Shown here piece by piece: positions 35,421 to 44,965 of a stretch of DNA of 64,000 nt (positions are counted from its first letter, which is position 1; every line of letters begins with the position of its first letter). Location of the stretch: the NCBI GenBank assembly GCA_000437395.1, contig FR898180.1, forward strand, positions 3,558 through 67,557, written 5' to 3'. The notes beneath the pieces are model-generated. The model saw nothing but the letters and a program-made list of their open reading frames with translations, searched no databases and had not been told where the DNA came from. The position numbers and the translations under genes are program-made. The DNA comes from Clostridium sp. CAG:288. Lineage in GTDB: Bacteria > Bacillota_I > Bacilli_A > RFN20 > CAG-288.

Positions 35421-36278
35421 ATGATTAAAACAATTCTTCCTATAGGATATTGTTTCGGTGTTAAAAACACCTTAGACAATGTCAAAAAACTTGCTAACAA
35501 TAATCCTACTAAGGATATTGTTCTTTTTAGTGCTCCAGTACACAATAAAAACGCCTTAGATGATCTTTTAAAAATAGGCAATATTTTCATGCTAAAAGAC
35601 TATAAAAAGAAGAATAACAATGATTCTATATTAGTTTTCTCTGCTCATGGACACACATCTAAACAGGAACAGTTTGCAAAAGAAAATGGATTTAAAATAT
35701 ACGATAGCATTTGTCCGTTTTTAATGTTTAGAAATAAAAGCGTTTTAAAAGATATCGATTCTTTCGATAAGATATATGTTATTGGCGATGAAAAACATCC
35801 AGAAACTGAATCACTTTTATCTTTAAAACAAGGAATTGTTTGCCTTAACCCAAACAATAAGATTATTTTAGAAAAAGATGATTTGTCTAAAGTACTTGTT
35901 ATTTATCAGTCAACTATAAATGTTGATTCTTTCAATTTGTTAAATGGAGAACTTAAAAAAACATTCAAAAATTTGACTGTTATATCAGTATGTCCAGAAT
36001 GTGCAAACAGATTTAATAATTTAGACAAGATTGCATTTAATCAAAACGATTTAATAATCATAGTTGGAGATAAGACATCTGCAAATACAACTTCATTATT
36101 TGAAAAAGCTAAAACAAAACTCGATTCAAAACGTGTTTTATTTATCTTAAATGTCGATGAATTAAAAAAAGTACCACTACCAATAAATATTAATAATATT
36201 TATTTGACAAGTGGTACATCAGCATCTCTAGAAGATGTTACAAGTATTTCTAATTATCTTGAGAATTTGTATAAATAA
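35421..36278 (+). CDS. ispH: 4-hydroxy-3-methylbut-2-enyl diphosphate reductase
   Basis: Last enzyme of the MEP pathway; makes IPP and DMAPP with a [4Fe-4S] cluster. Cluster cysteines are Cys12 in GYCFGV, one in SICPF near 92, and one in SVCPEC near 190. The HNK (FSAPVHNKNAL) and SAHGH motifs hold the substrate-contacting histidines. Length (285 aa) is normal. There is no clear ribosome-binding site. Its 3' end overlaps the end of the opposing NIF3 gene by 29 bases. Confidence 0.94.
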   Translation: MIKTILPIGYCFGVKNTLDNVKKLANNNPTKDIVLFSAPVHNKNALDDLLKIGNIFMLKDYKKKNNNDSILVFSAHGHTSKQEQFAKENGFKIYDSICPFLMFRNKSVLKDIDSFDKIYVIGDEKHPETESLLSLKQGIVCLNPNNKIILEKDDLSKVLVIYQSTINVDSFNLLNGELKKTFKNLTVISVCPECANRFNNLDKIAFNQNDLIIIVGDKTSANTTSLFEKAKTKLDSKRVLFILNVDELKKVPLPININNIYLTSGTSASLEDVTSISNYLENLYK

Positions 36279-37035
36279 TTGGCTCTTTTTCATGATCGAT
36301 AGCAAGAACTTCGATTTTTGAATCAATCTCAGCAATAGCATATTTCATAACATCAACAAATAATCTTTCTATCTCATGAGGAACATCTAAATAGTTCATT
36401 TTATAACGAATAATATCTCGTCTAACGTGATGAGGACAATCGCCTGATATATAAATATCACAGCCTTCATTTTGAGCAACTGAATAATAACCAGCACCAC
36501 CACCGCATATGAAGCCAATTTTTTTAATGGTATTTTTTCCTTCATTTATTAAAGAAGAATATGATACATTAGCTCTCTCCATGAAATATTTGACAAAAAC
36601 ATCAATATCCATGCTCACAGACAACTCTCCAATTCTCATCATTGGAAAATCTTTTGCTCTATAAACATTAATTAAATCAAGTTTATTTGCTAAAGAAGAA
36701 TTCATTCCTCCCTCAGCAGCATCAAAATTTGTGTGCAAAGAAACAATTGGAATATTTAAATTATCTTCTAATTCATGTACTAAATTATTTTTTAATTGAT
36801 CACTAGCTAATACTTTAGATCTCTTACCAAAAATAAATGGATGGTGAGTAATAATTAAATCTGGTTTAAATTCTCTAGTGATTTCAAGTAAAGATTCATC
36901 ATAATCTAAAGCGATTAAAACTTTATTAATATCATCTTTAAGCTTACCAATTTGAAGTCCAATAAAATCAAAGCCTTCAGCTTCTTTACGTGGATATTTT
37001 TTCCACAAAGCCCTCATAAATTTCATTTTTTCCAT
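36250..37035 (-). CDS. yqfO: NIF3-like dinuclear metal-binding protein (YqfO)
   Basis: 261 aa of the NIF3/GTP cyclohydrolase I type 2 family. Metal-binding motifs are present: LIITHHPF with HH near 61-62, LHTNFDAAEGGMN, and the C-terminal VDVPHE-like histidine/glutamate (YLDVPHEIER). It is the short form without the CutA/PII-like insertion that makes the Bacillus protein about 370 aa. Function in vivo is uncertain. Its start overlaps trmK by 13 bases, the conserved rpoD-trmK-yqfO order. Confidence 0.9.
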   Translation of the reverse strand: MEKMKFMRALWKKYPRKEAEGFDFIGLQIGKLKDDINKVLIALDYDESLLEITREFKPDLIITHHPFIFGKRSKVLASDQLKNNLVHELEDNLNIPIVSLHTNFDAAEGGMNSSLANKLDLINVYRAKDFPMMRIGELSVSMDIDVFVKYFMERANVSYSSLINEGKNTIKKIGFICGGGAGYYSVAQNEGCDIYISGDCPHHVRRDIIRYKMNYLDVPHEIERLFVDVMKYAIAEIDSKIEVLAIDHEKEPIIYTNSQDN

Positions 37036-37667
37036 GATTTTAAAGCCCCCTTTATTAGATTTATTTTTGAATTTAAAGATGGAGAATTAATTTCTTCGTA
37101 TTTTTTTAAATTGTTAGTTAAATATTCATAAAGTAGTTTGTCTTTATTTTTAAGCGAATAAGTTCCGTAAATATAATTGATATCAGTCATCATTTCACTA
37201 CCCAATTTGTAAGAAATGATTGGATAGTATTTTCCTTGTTCTTTGACGTATTTTTCAAAAGATATTTTATATCCATTTTCATTAAAAAATCTTCTTACTA
37301 ATTCGACATCTGATTGTGGTTCGACAATAATTGTTAAATCTCTTTTTTTCTCTTTATCAAAGAATTTCTTGAATATTTCTACAATTGTCTTTCCACCTAT
37401 ACCTGCAGCGGTTATAGTCGTGATATATTCTTTAAAACCATCAAGTCCATCTCCAAAAAATGGCTCAATTTGAGAGTAATCTTTGACGTTAGAAGAAAGT
37501 CTTTCATATGGACCTTTTTTATTTTCTACAGCGATAACTTTATTTGCTATTTTGTTAGTAACTAAAAGTATTGGCAAGTAGCCATGATCAGAACCTATAT
37601 CATAGACATAAGAATTTAAAGGAACAAGCGAAGCGATGCAAAGCAATCTTTCTGAATTAGTTATCAT
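37023..37667 (-). CDS. trmK: tRNA (adenine(22)-N(1))-methyltransferase TrmK
   Basis: SAM-dependent methyltransferase acting on A22 of tRNA. The Rossmann motif I is YDIGSDHGYLPILL at about 22-35, with AVENKKGPYERL and FGDGLDGF following, and a helical C-terminus. Length (214 aa) is normal. It overlaps the rpoD stop by 11 bases and the NIF3 start by 13, so it is translationally coupled on both sides. Confidence 0.93.
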   Translation of the reverse strand: MITNSERLLCIASLVPLNSYVYDIGSDHGYLPILLVTNKIANKVIAVENKKGPYERLSSNVKDYSQIEPFFGDGLDGFKEYITTITAAGIGGKTIVEIFKKFFDKEKKRDLTIIVEPQSDVELVRRFFNENGYKISFEKYVKEQGKYYPIISYKLGSEMMTDINYIYGTYSLKNKDKLLYEYLTNNLKKYEEINSPSLNSKINLIKGALKSWKK

Positions 37668-38883
37668 TGCGATAATCTTTAAGTTGTTTTGCTCTTGTTG
37701 GATGTCTAAGTTTCTTTAATGCTTTAGCTTCAATTTGTCTTATACGTTCACGTGTAACGTTAAATTCTTTACCAACTTCTTCAAGAGTATGAGTTCTTCC
37801 GTCATCAAGACCATAACGTAATCTTAAGACTCTTTCTTCTCTATCTGTTAATTCTTTTAAAACTTCATCAATCTTATCTTTTAATAATGAATTATCAGCA
37901 TATTCTGATGGTGTTTCATTATCTTTATCTTCAATAAAATCTCCAACGTGTGAATCTTCTTCTTCACCAACTGGTTTTTCAAGTGAGAGTGGATCCAATG
38001 CAAATTGTTGGATTTCTCTAATTCTATCCGGAGAATATAGTCCTTGTAATTCTTCTGATATTTCTTCAGCTGTTGGGTCACGATTTAACTTTTGAACTAA
38101 TTTTCTTTGAGCACGAGTAATTTTGTTCATAGTTTCAACCATGTGAACTGGAAGACGAATTGTTCTTGCTTGATCAGCTAAAGCTCTTGTAATAGCTTGT
38201 CTAATCCACCATGTTGCATAGGTAGAAAATTTATAGCCTCTAGTATAGTCAAATTTATCAACAGCTTTCATTAATCCTAAATTACCTTCTTGGATTAAAT
38301 CTAAGAATTGCATACCTCTATTGACATAGTGTTTAGCAATAGAAACAACAAGTTTTAAATTGCATCTTGTAAGTTCTTCTTTAGCTGATTCATCGCCAGC
38401 AATAATTCTTTTAGCAATTTCCGTTTCTTGCTCTTTTGTTGTTAAAACTGGATATTTACCTATTTCACGTAAATAGACTTTAACAGGATCAGAGACTTTG
38501 ACATCTGCGGCAGATGAATAATCGATAACTGATTCGTCATAAACATCGCTATCGACATCTGATACATCTTCGCCTCCGTCTAAATAATCATCTGAATCAT
38601 CTAAATCATCAACATCTTCTTTCATTAGTTCATCAGGACTAATATCATCTGGAATTTCTACTGAATCGAGATCATCATCATCTTTAAGCTCAATTCCATT
38701 GTCTTTAAAGAAGTTAAATATTTCATCAAATTCATCCTCTGTTAAATCAAAATGGTCTAAAGCTGCCATTAGGTCATCTTGCGAAATATATCCTTTTTCT
38801 TTTCCTTTTTCTAAGAAACTTTGCTTAACTTCATCTAATGTTTTAAGCTCTGACATTTTAATTTTCTTCTTTGATGTTTTCAT
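37657..38883 (-). CDS. rpoD: Principal sigma factor SigA (RpoD)
   Basis: Housekeeping sigma factor, 408 aa. Region 1.1 (LDEVKQSFLEKGKEKGYISQDDLMAAL) is followed by a very acidic linker (about 70-115), region 1.2 (DPVKVYLREIGKYPVL), region 2 (DLIQEGNLGLMKAVDKFDYTRGYKFSTYATWWIRQAI), region 3, and region 4 (RLRYGLDDGRTHTLEEVGKEFNVTRERIRQIEAKAL). AAGGAG sits six bases before ATG 38883. It lies downstream of dnaG as in most bacteria; a palindrome upstream may mark its own promoter. Confidence 0.97.
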   Translation of the reverse strand: MKTSKKKIKMSELKTLDEVKQSFLEKGKEKGYISQDDLMAALDHFDLTEDEFDEIFNFFKDNGIELKDDDDLDSVEIPDDISPDELMKEDVDDLDDSDDYLDGGEDVSDVDSDVYDESVIDYSSAADVKVSDPVKVYLREIGKYPVLTTKEQETEIAKRIIAGDESAKEELTRCNLKLVVSIAKHYVNRGMQFLDLIQEGNLGLMKAVDKFDYTRGYKFSTYATWWIRQAITRALADQARTIRLPVHMVETMNKITRAQRKLVQKLNRDPTAEEISEELQGLYSPDRIREIQQFALDPLSLEKPVGEEEDSHVGDFIEDKDNETPSEYADNSLLKDKIDEVLKELTDREERVLRLRYGLDDGRTHTLEEVGKEFNVTRERIRQIEAKALKKLRHPTRAKQLKDYRNDN

Positions 38884-38910
38884 ATACTTCTCCTTTTCTC
38901 TATTTTTGGC

Positions 38911-38928
38911 AATTAAGTATACTTAATT
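38911..38928. repeat. 18-bp palindrome upstream of rpoD
   Basis: AATTAAGTATACTTAATT is a perfect palindrome. On the minus strand it contains TATACT, a good -10 hexamer, about 28 bases ahead of rpoD. It shares TTAAGTAT with the repeat upstream of glyQS. Confidence 0.6.
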
Positions 38929-38999
38929 ACTTTAAGGCATAAATAGGGTTTGCCTTGAAACCTTCGTTTCTATATCTAAATGCGTTTAGCAAATTAGAA

Positions 39000-40895
39000 C
39001 TAATTTTTTTTGGTGCGTGCTTTTTGTTTAGCTAAGCGTGCTGTTCGCATGGTGTTATCAATTTTAGCTGTATCGCCCTTAATTAAATCCAAATATATTT
39101 TTTGCACCATGTTGTAATCGCTAATTAATTTTCTAAAATCAGAAGCATATTTAGGATTGTATGGTTTATCCTTACATTTTTTCATGATTTCCATAATTAG
39201 TATTACTAAGTCTTTATCTTCATCGTTTGATACTTCAAACATATCGATAATATTCTGATAATCTTCTAAATCTAGCGTTTCTTTACCTGTTTTTTGATAA
39301 GCGTCAGCTAAAGCGTTTTGAATCTTATTTAAATATGGAGAAATAAACATGCTTTGACTATTTTCAAATTCCATATATGCATCTTTATTTTTTGCCATCT
39401 TAGCTATTAAACAAGATTCTTTTGAGATAATCGCATTTAAATATTTTTCAATATTTTTATCTTTTAATTTACTTAAACTATATTTTAAACAACTGTCATA
39501 AATTGCATTTTGGTTAATTGTTTCTGTTGAAATATTTGATAAAGAATCTTTAGAAGCATAACTCTTTTTTACTTCTTTATCTTCAATCAAATCATCAGGC
39601 TTAAAAGTGTTTGCCCTATCAACCATTGATTCTAAATCGTCTTTGTTGATTGAAAGAATATCAGCGAGTCTTGAAATTAAATCTTTTCTTACTAATTGCT
39701 TATATCTACTAAAAGCTATTAAGCGTGTTTGTAAATAATCATCTTTAGCTTCAAGTGTGTTAAGCTTGCCATTATCGACTAAATATTTTGCCTCGAATTC
39801 AATCGGTTCAGCTAAGCTATTTAAAGCATCGATAAGGCCATCTGTTCCAAATGCATTTAAGTATTCGTCAGCATCTTTAGCTCCGGTAAATTTACGGACA
39901 ATTTTATATTTCAACTTTGCTTTGCCAAAAAGCTTCAAAGTTGAATACATAGCGTTTTGACCCGCGTTATCGCTATCTAAACATAAACGAATTTCTACAC
40001 CAAGCTCTTTAAATAAAGCTATATGAGCTTCAGTTAAAGCTGTTCCCATTAAAGCAACAGCAGAATTAATTCCAGCTTTATAACAAGCAATTACATCCAT
40101 AAACCCCTCTAAAACGTACAAATATCCATCTTTTCTAACTGAATCTTTTGCATTTCTAAAGTTGTATAAGATTGTGCTTTTTTGGAATATTGGAGTCTCA
40201 GGTGAGTTAACATATTTAGACTCGCCTTTGTCAGAATCTTTATATATTCTTCCTGAAAAACCAACAATATCACCTTTAGTATTTTCTAGTGGGAACATGA
40301 TTCTATCTCTGTATCTATCGTAGAATCCAGAGCCAGAATTAGCTAATATACCAGCTTTTTCTAAAGTCTCAACTGAACAATTAAATCTTTCACGTAATAC
40401 TTTGATTGATCTTGTGTTGTCCAAAGGTGCATAACCTATCTTAAAATGATTTATGACATCATCGTTCATATTTCTTTTTTCAAGATAACTTCTAGCTTCT
40501 TCACCATCTTTTTGTCTCAACGAGAAATGATAAAAACCAGTTAAATTGTTTATAGCATCTAACAAATCTTGATTTTCTTTTGGTTTAACTTTAACTACTT
40601 CATCTAAACCAGGTACATCAATATTGCATATGTTGCAAACTTTTTTTACTGCCTGCATGAAGCTTACATGCTCATATTTTTGAACAAATGTAATACAATT
40701 TCCACCAGTACCACAAACAAAGCACTTAAATATTTTTTTTGTTGGTGATATTGATAAGCTAGGTTTTGTATCGTCATGGAAAGGACAAATAGCTACATAA
40801 TCAGCACCCTTTTTTGTCAATTTGAGGTAGTGGCCAATAACAGCTACAATATCAGCTTTATCTTTAACATATTGTACTAATTCTACTGATGTCAT
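39000..40895 (-). CDS. dnaG: DNA primase
   Basis: Makes RNA primers for replication. Zinc-binding domain: CPFHDDTKPSLSISPTKKIFKCFVCGTGGNCI at about 38-69. The RNA polymerase/TOPRIM core has VLEGFMDVIACYKAGINSAVALMGTALT and LCLDSDNAGQNA. A divergent C-terminal helicase-interaction domain follows, giving 631 aa. A GGAGG ribosome-binding site precedes the ATG. The order glyQS-dnaG-rpoD is a common Firmicute macromolecular-synthesis layout. Confidence 0.96.
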   Translation of the reverse strand: MTSVELVQYVKDKADIVAVIGHYLKLTKKGADYVAICPFHDDTKPSLSISPTKKIFKCFVCGTGGNCITFVQKYEHVSFMQAVKKVCNICNIDVPGLDEVVKVKPKENQDLLDAINNLTGFYHFSLRQKDGEEARSYLEKRNMNDDVINHFKIGYAPLDNTRSIKVLRERFNCSVETLEKAGILANSGSGFYDRYRDRIMFPLENTKGDIVGFSGRIYKDSDKGESKYVNSPETPIFQKSTILYNFRNAKDSVRKDGYLYVLEGFMDVIACYKAGINSAVALMGTALTEAHIALFKELGVEIRLCLDSDNAGQNAMYSTLKLFGKAKLKYKIVRKFTGAKDADEYLNAFGTDGLIDALNSLAEPIEFEAKYLVDNGKLNTLEAKDDYLQTRLIAFSRYKQLVRKDLISRLADILSINKDDLESMVDRANTFKPDDLIEDKEVKKSYASKDSLSNISTETINQNAIYDSCLKYSLSKLKDKNIEKYLNAIISKESCLIAKMAKNKDAYMEFENSQSMFISPYLNKIQNALADAYQKTGKETLDLEDYQNIIDMFEVSNDEDKDLVILIMEIMKKCKDKPYNPKYASDFRKLISDYNMVQKIYLDLIKGDTAKIDNTMRTARLAKQKARTKKN

Positions 40896-40919
40896 AGACT
40901 ACTACCTCCTTTATAAAAA

Positions 40920-42296
40920 CTATCTATTTTCTATTTTTTCTTCAATGTATTTTGCTAAGTCAGCTATAGCTACTCTTTCTTGTTTCATTGAATCTCTTTC
41001 ACGAACTGTAACCATATGATCGTTTAATGAGTCAAAATCGTATGTTACACAGAATGGTGTACCAATAGCATCTTGTCTTCTATAGCGTTTACCAATTGAA
41101 CCGGTGACATCAAATATAGCATCGTATTTTTTTACTAAGTTATCCAAGACCTCACTTTGAGCATTTGGAGCAAGTTGTTTACTAAGTGGTAAAACTGCGA
41201 CTTTATATGGAGCAATAACTGGTGATAAGTGTAAAACTACACGTGTATCTTTCTCTAATTGTTCCTCATCGTATGCATCACAAAGAAGTGCAAGTAATAA
41301 TCTATCACAACCAAATGAAGGTTCAACAACGTGAGGTGTATATCTTTCGTTTGTCTCAGGATCTAAGTATGTTAAGTCTTCCCCTGAACAAGCTTGGTGT
41401 CTACCAAGATCGTAATCAGTTCTTGATGCAATACCCATTAATTCTCCCCAACCAAATGGGAATAAGTATTCAATGTCGGTCGTACCCTTGGAATAGAAAG
41501 CTAATTCTTCAGGTTCGTGATCTCTAAATCTTAAATGAGAATCTTCAATTCCAATTCTATCGATAAACTTTCTACATTCATCCTTCCAATATTCAAACCA
41601 TTTCATATCTTCGCCAGGTTTGAAGAAGAATTCAATTTCCATTTGTTCAAATTCACGAGTTCTGAATGTAAAGTTTCCTGGAGTAATTTCATTTCTAAAA
41701 GCCTTACCAATGTCACAAACACCAAAAGGAAGTTTTGCTCTTGTTGTTCTTTGAACAGATTTGAAATTAACAAAAATACCTTGAGCGGTTTCAGGTCTTA
41801 AATAACAAACGCTACTCTTTTCTTCTGTGACACCAATGTATGTCTTAAACATCATTTGGAATTGTCTAATTGGAGTAAATGTGCTTTTACCACAGCTTGG
41901 ACAAGTAATGTCACCTGATTCAATTTCTTTATTTAAGTCTTCTGTTGTCATAGCATCGACATTTAAATCTGGTTTTTGATCTTTAATTAAAGTGTCAGCT
42001 CTATAACGAGTATGGCAATATTTGCAATCTACGAGTGGATCGTGGAAGTTTGCAACATGTCCTGTTGCTTCCCAAACTTTCGGATTCATAATGATTGCTG
42101 GCTCAATTTCGTAAATCATGTGGTTTTCTCTTACAAAATGTTTACGCCACTCTTCTTTTAAATGATTTTTGGCTAATGTACCAAGTGGGCCATAATCCCA
42201 CGAATTTGCTAAACCACCATATATTTCAGAGCCTGGATAAACAAAGCCTGAAGTAATCAAATGTGTGGTAATTTTATCAAAACTAAATTTTGACAC
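40920..42296 (-). CDS. glyQS: Glycyl-tRNA synthetase (single-chain dimeric type)
   Basis: Class II synthetase, 458 aa, of the alpha2 type rather than the GlyQ/GlyS tetramer. Visible parts are FSFDKITTHLITSGFVYPGSEIYGG, motif 2 (AFRNEITPGNFTFRTREFEQMEIEFFF), a zinc-like CKYC ... CPSC pair, and the anticodon domain near the C-terminus. Translation most likely starts at GTG 42296, which follows AAAGGAG at eight bases; the frame upstream overlaps the promoter repeat. Confidence 0.94.
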   Translation of the reverse strand: MSKFSFDKITTHLITSGFVYPGSEIYGGLANSWDYGPLGTLAKNHLKEEWRKHFVRENHMIYEIEPAIIMNPKVWEATGHVANFHDPLVDCKYCHTRYRADTLIKDQKPDLNVDAMTTEDLNKEIESGDITCPSCGKSTFTPIRQFQMMFKTYIGVTEEKSSVCYLRPETAQGIFVNFKSVQRTTRAKLPFGVCDIGKAFRNEITPGNFTFRTREFEQMEIEFFFKPGEDMKWFEYWKDECRKFIDRIGIEDSHLRFRDHEPEELAFYSKGTTDIEYLFPFGWGELMGIASRTDYDLGRHQACSGEDLTYLDPETNERYTPHVVEPSFGCDRLLLALLCDAYDEEQLEKDTRVVLHLSPVIAPYKVAVLPLSKQLAPNAQSEVLDNLVKKYDAIFDVTGSIGKRYRRQDAIGTPFCVTYDFDSLNDHMVTVRERDSMKQERVAIADLAKYIEEKIENR

Positions 42297-42324
42297 CTTA
42301 AAATCTCCTTTACACAATAATCTT

Positions 42325-42345
42325 CTTAAGTATAACATACTTAAG
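42325..42345. repeat. 9-3-9 inverted repeat upstream of glyQS
   Basis: CTTAAGTAT and ATACTTAAG are perfect reverse complements around AAC. On the minus strand it contains TATACT with TTGAAT 16 bases upstream, a plausible promoter for glyQS-dnaG. Confidence 0.6.
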
Positions 42346-42381
42346 CTTTAATTCAAAATAAAAACAGACACAAAATAGGCT

Positions 42382-42402
42382 AAAAAGTAGCAAAAATGCT
42401 AC
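42382..42402 (-). terminator. Terminator overlapping the recO stop
   Basis: GTAGCA (42387-42392) and TGCTAC (42397-42402) form a stem with a four-base loop; the minus strand continues with five T. The stem includes the recO stop codon. Confidence 0.7.
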
Positions 42403-43139
42403 ATTCTCAAAGATTCTAGAAGAAAATTAAATGTCTTTAATTCTACACCTAATTCGTCTTTTATAAAATTTATTAAATCATTTAAGCATTCTTTAACAAT
42501 ATTCTCATCTAATTTTGCTCCGCCAAATTTTTCTGGTGTAACTTTAAAGGCGTAAAGCATCAAATTTAAATATGTGTTATTTTGGCGTTTAGAAAACGTT
42601 TTTGTTGCACAATCCAAGCATTTAAAGCCACCATTTTTCATTGAAAAATTGACAAGGTTATTTTTTCTTCCACAAATGACACAACCATCAAGTTTTGGTT
42701 CATAGCCAATTGCGCTTATAGCTTTAGCTGTAAATATTAAAGCGATGGATAATAAACTGTATCCATTTTTGCATAACAATATAGATTTTTCGAAAAAATC
42801 ATACGGAATCAGATCTTGTTCCAAAAACAATTTTACTATAATTTCTCTTTCATAATTTAACAAGTTCTGAGCTGAAAAATTTACATATAATTCAACGTTG
42901 CTTTCTAGTGTCGTCACACCACGGACAGAATAATAACTATTTCCTTTTTCGCCTACATCAATAGTTATTTTATTAAATAAAATAGTCGCTTGACTATATT
43001 TGCTTCCAGGCAAAAAGCCATTATTAACCCTTATAGAATAAAGGTATTCAGAGGTTAAAAAAGATACTATTGCATCTTTATCTTTATATTTTTCAACATT
43101 TATTGGATAACCAATTAATTTTGATATTTTTTCTCTCAT
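42399..43139 (-). CDS. recO: DNA repair protein RecO
   Basis: Recombination mediator that loads RecA. 246 aa: N-terminal OB fold (about 1-80), then a helical domain with a zinc-type CVICG ... CLDC pair near 158-177. Sequence is divergent, but position after era and domain order support RecO. Its start overlaps the era stop as ATGA. It ends the yqfC-to-recO leftward block at a terminator. Confidence 0.88.
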   Translation of the reverse strand: MREKISKLIGYPINVEKYKDKDAIVSFLTSEYLYSIRVNNGFLPGSKYSQATILFNKITIDVGEKGNSYYSVRGVTTLESNVELYVNFSAQNLLNYEREIIVKLFLEQDLIPYDFFEKSILLCKNGYSLLSIALIFTAKAISAIGYEPKLDGCVICGRKNNLVNFSMKNGGFKCLDCATKTFSKRQNNTYLNLMLYAFKVTPEKFGGAKLDENIVKECLNDLINFIKDELGVELKTFNFLLESLRM

Positions 43140-44005
43140 TTCATATATCCGTATCTACGAAGATACTTAGGATTATCGCGCCAATCTGGAACTACTTTTA
43201 CAAGTAAATCTAGTGAAACTGGTCTTCCTAAAAAGCCCTTTAAAGCCTCTTCAGAATAACGTCTAATTTTAGATATCATCTTTCCTTGGCGGCCAATCAT
43301 AATTGCTTTTTCTGATTCTCTTTCAACAATGATATCAGCTCTTATAATTAATAAATTGTCTTCCTCTTCAACATGCTTTATTTCAACGTGACATGCATGT
43401 GGAACTTCATCCTCAGTTAATCTCATGCATTTTTCACGAATTGTTTCAGAATAAATAAATTCTTCTGGATGATCTGAAATCATATCTTGTGGAAAATAAG
43501 GCGTTCCTTCTTGCAAATATTTTTTTACTGTTGAAACTAATTGTTCTATACCAGCCTTATTTATCGCAGACAATTCAACTACATCTGCATTTGGCAATAT
43601 TTCTTTATATTCTTTTATTTTTTCTTGACCTTGTTCAAATTTAATTAAATCAATTTTATTGAAAGCCAAAATAATAGGCGTATCTAACGTAGCCAATCTA
43701 TTAGCTGTTTTCTTATCAACTCTTTTAGATGCATCAATAACATAAATAATTGCATCGACATCGTATAAAGCAGATTTAGCTTCTTGAAGCATCAATTGGC
43801 CAAGTTTTTTATGAGGATCATGTAATCCAGGAGTATCCACAAAAACTATTTGAGAGTCTTCATCGTTATAAATACCTTGAATATTTTCCCTAGTAGTTTG
43901 TGGCTTTTCGCTTACTGCCTCTATTTTTGTTTTTAAAATCGCATTTAAAATAGTTGACTTACCAGCATTAGCAAGTCCATATAACGAGCAAAATCCTACT
44001 TTCAT
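43136..44005 (-). CDS. era: GTPase Era
   Basis: Ras-like GTPase needed for 16S rRNA maturation and 30S assembly, 289 aa. G1 is GLANAGKST at 9-17 (family usually GRPNVGKS), G2 lies in KPQTTRENI, G3 is DTPG, and G4 is NKID. A C-terminal KH domain has VERESEKAIMIGRQGKMISKI and ends DWRDNPKYLRRYGY. It sits between cdd and recO in standard order. Confidence 0.96.
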   Translation of the reverse strand: MKVGFCSLYGLANAGKSTILNAILKTKIEAVSEKPQTTRENIQGIYNDEDSQIVFVDTPGLHDPHKKLGQLMLQEAKSALYDVDAIIYVIDASKRVDKKTANRLATLDTPIILAFNKIDLIKFEQGQEKIKEYKEILPNADVVELSAINKAGIEQLVSTVKKYLQEGTPYFPQDMISDHPEEFIYSETIREKCMRLTEDEVPHACHVEIKHVEEEDNLLIIRADIIVERESEKAIMIGRQGKMISKIRRYSEEALKGFLGRPVSLDLLVKVVPDWRDNPKYLRRYGYMK

Positions 44006-44018
44006 AATTTATATTCCT

Positions 44019-44417
44019 TTATAAGTTTTCTTTTGAAAAAGCGTATGGCAATAATTCTTTTACAGATGTAACTAATTCTAAGCCACCAACTGTAAACAAT
44101 ACAACAGGTGTTTCTGGAAGTAAAAGTTCAGCCATTACTTGTCTACAAGCACCACAAGGTGAAACGATTGAAGGTGAGTCTGCAACAAGTGCTAAAACTT
44201 CAACTTCTTCAGGTTTTACACCAGCAAGTTTTGCTGCAAACATTGCTGTTCTTTCAGCGCAAATTGACAATGGGTAAGAAGCGTTTTCTAAATTAGCCCC
44301 CCTAAATAATCTTCCATCTTTGGTAATTAACACAGCTCCAACGGCAAAATTAGAGTAAGGTGAATATGATAATTCTCTTGATTTCATCGCTTCTGCTTTT
44401 AGCATTTTTAAATCCAT
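44019..44417 (-). CDS. cdd: Cytidine deaminase
   Basis: Zinc enzyme converting cytidine to uridine, 132 aa, the short tetrameric type. Zinc and catalytic motifs are CAERTAMF (Cys and Glu) near 52-59 and SPCGACRQVM near 84-93. NFAVGAVLITKDGRLFRGANLENASYP contacts the nucleoside. It abuts ybeY by one base; dgkA, usually between them, is missing. Confidence 0.96.
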   Translation of the reverse strand: MDLKMLKAEAMKSRELSYSPYSNFAVGAVLITKDGRLFRGANLENASYPLSICAERTAMFAAKLAGVKPEEVEVLALVADSPSIVSPCGACRQVMAELLLPETPVVLFTVGGLELVTSVKELLPYAFSKENL

Positions 44418-44891
44418 TTACATTTCCTCCTTCAAATAATCATATTTAAACGAATTAAGTATGGCGTTTTGAAGTTCAAACATTACGTTTGCCTCTTCTT
44501 CTGAATGAACATGGTCGTATCCAAGTAAGTGTAATGTTCCATGAATAAAAAGGAAAGCTAATTCACGTCTTAAAGGATGGTTAAATTCAATTGCTTGTTT
44601 CTTTGCTACATCAAGAGCAATAACAATTTCGCCTAAATCTTTAATTGGTGAATCAAAAGAATCCGATTCCATATAAGCAAATGAAATAACATCGGTTGGT
44701 CTATCAATATGTCGATAATCTCTATTTATTTCTTGTATAGTATCATTATCAACAATAGTGACACTTGAAGTTATTTCACCTTCTAATTTCATGTAAGAAA
44801 CAATGTGTTTCATAAGACTATTAAACATTTCTTCTAAATCGCTAGGAGCAAGTGTTGTCTTATCGCTATAATAAAGTTCAATTTTTTCCAT
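44418..44891 (-). CDS. ybeY: Endoribonuclease YbeY
   Basis: Metal-dependent RNase for 16S rRNA 3'-end maturation, 157 aa. The three-histidine zinc motif HGTLHLLGYDH lies near 114-124, preceded by the RPTDVISFAY signature. Upstream the minus strand has an extended -10 (TGTTATAAT), so it probably begins a transcript with cdd, era and recO. Confidence 0.95.
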   Translation of the reverse strand: MEKIELYYSDKTTLAPSDLEEMFNSLMKHIVSYMKLEGEITSSVTIVDNDTIQEINRDYRHIDRPTDVISFAYMESDSFDSPIKDLGEIVIALDVAKKQAIEFNHPLRRELAFLFIHGTLHLLGYDHVHSEEEANVMFELQNAILNSFKYDYLKEEM

Positions 44892-44965
44892 ATTTGCCTC
44901 GCATTTTATTATAACAAATTTGGCAACATTTATATATCTTTTTGCTTATATTACTAATTAATATG

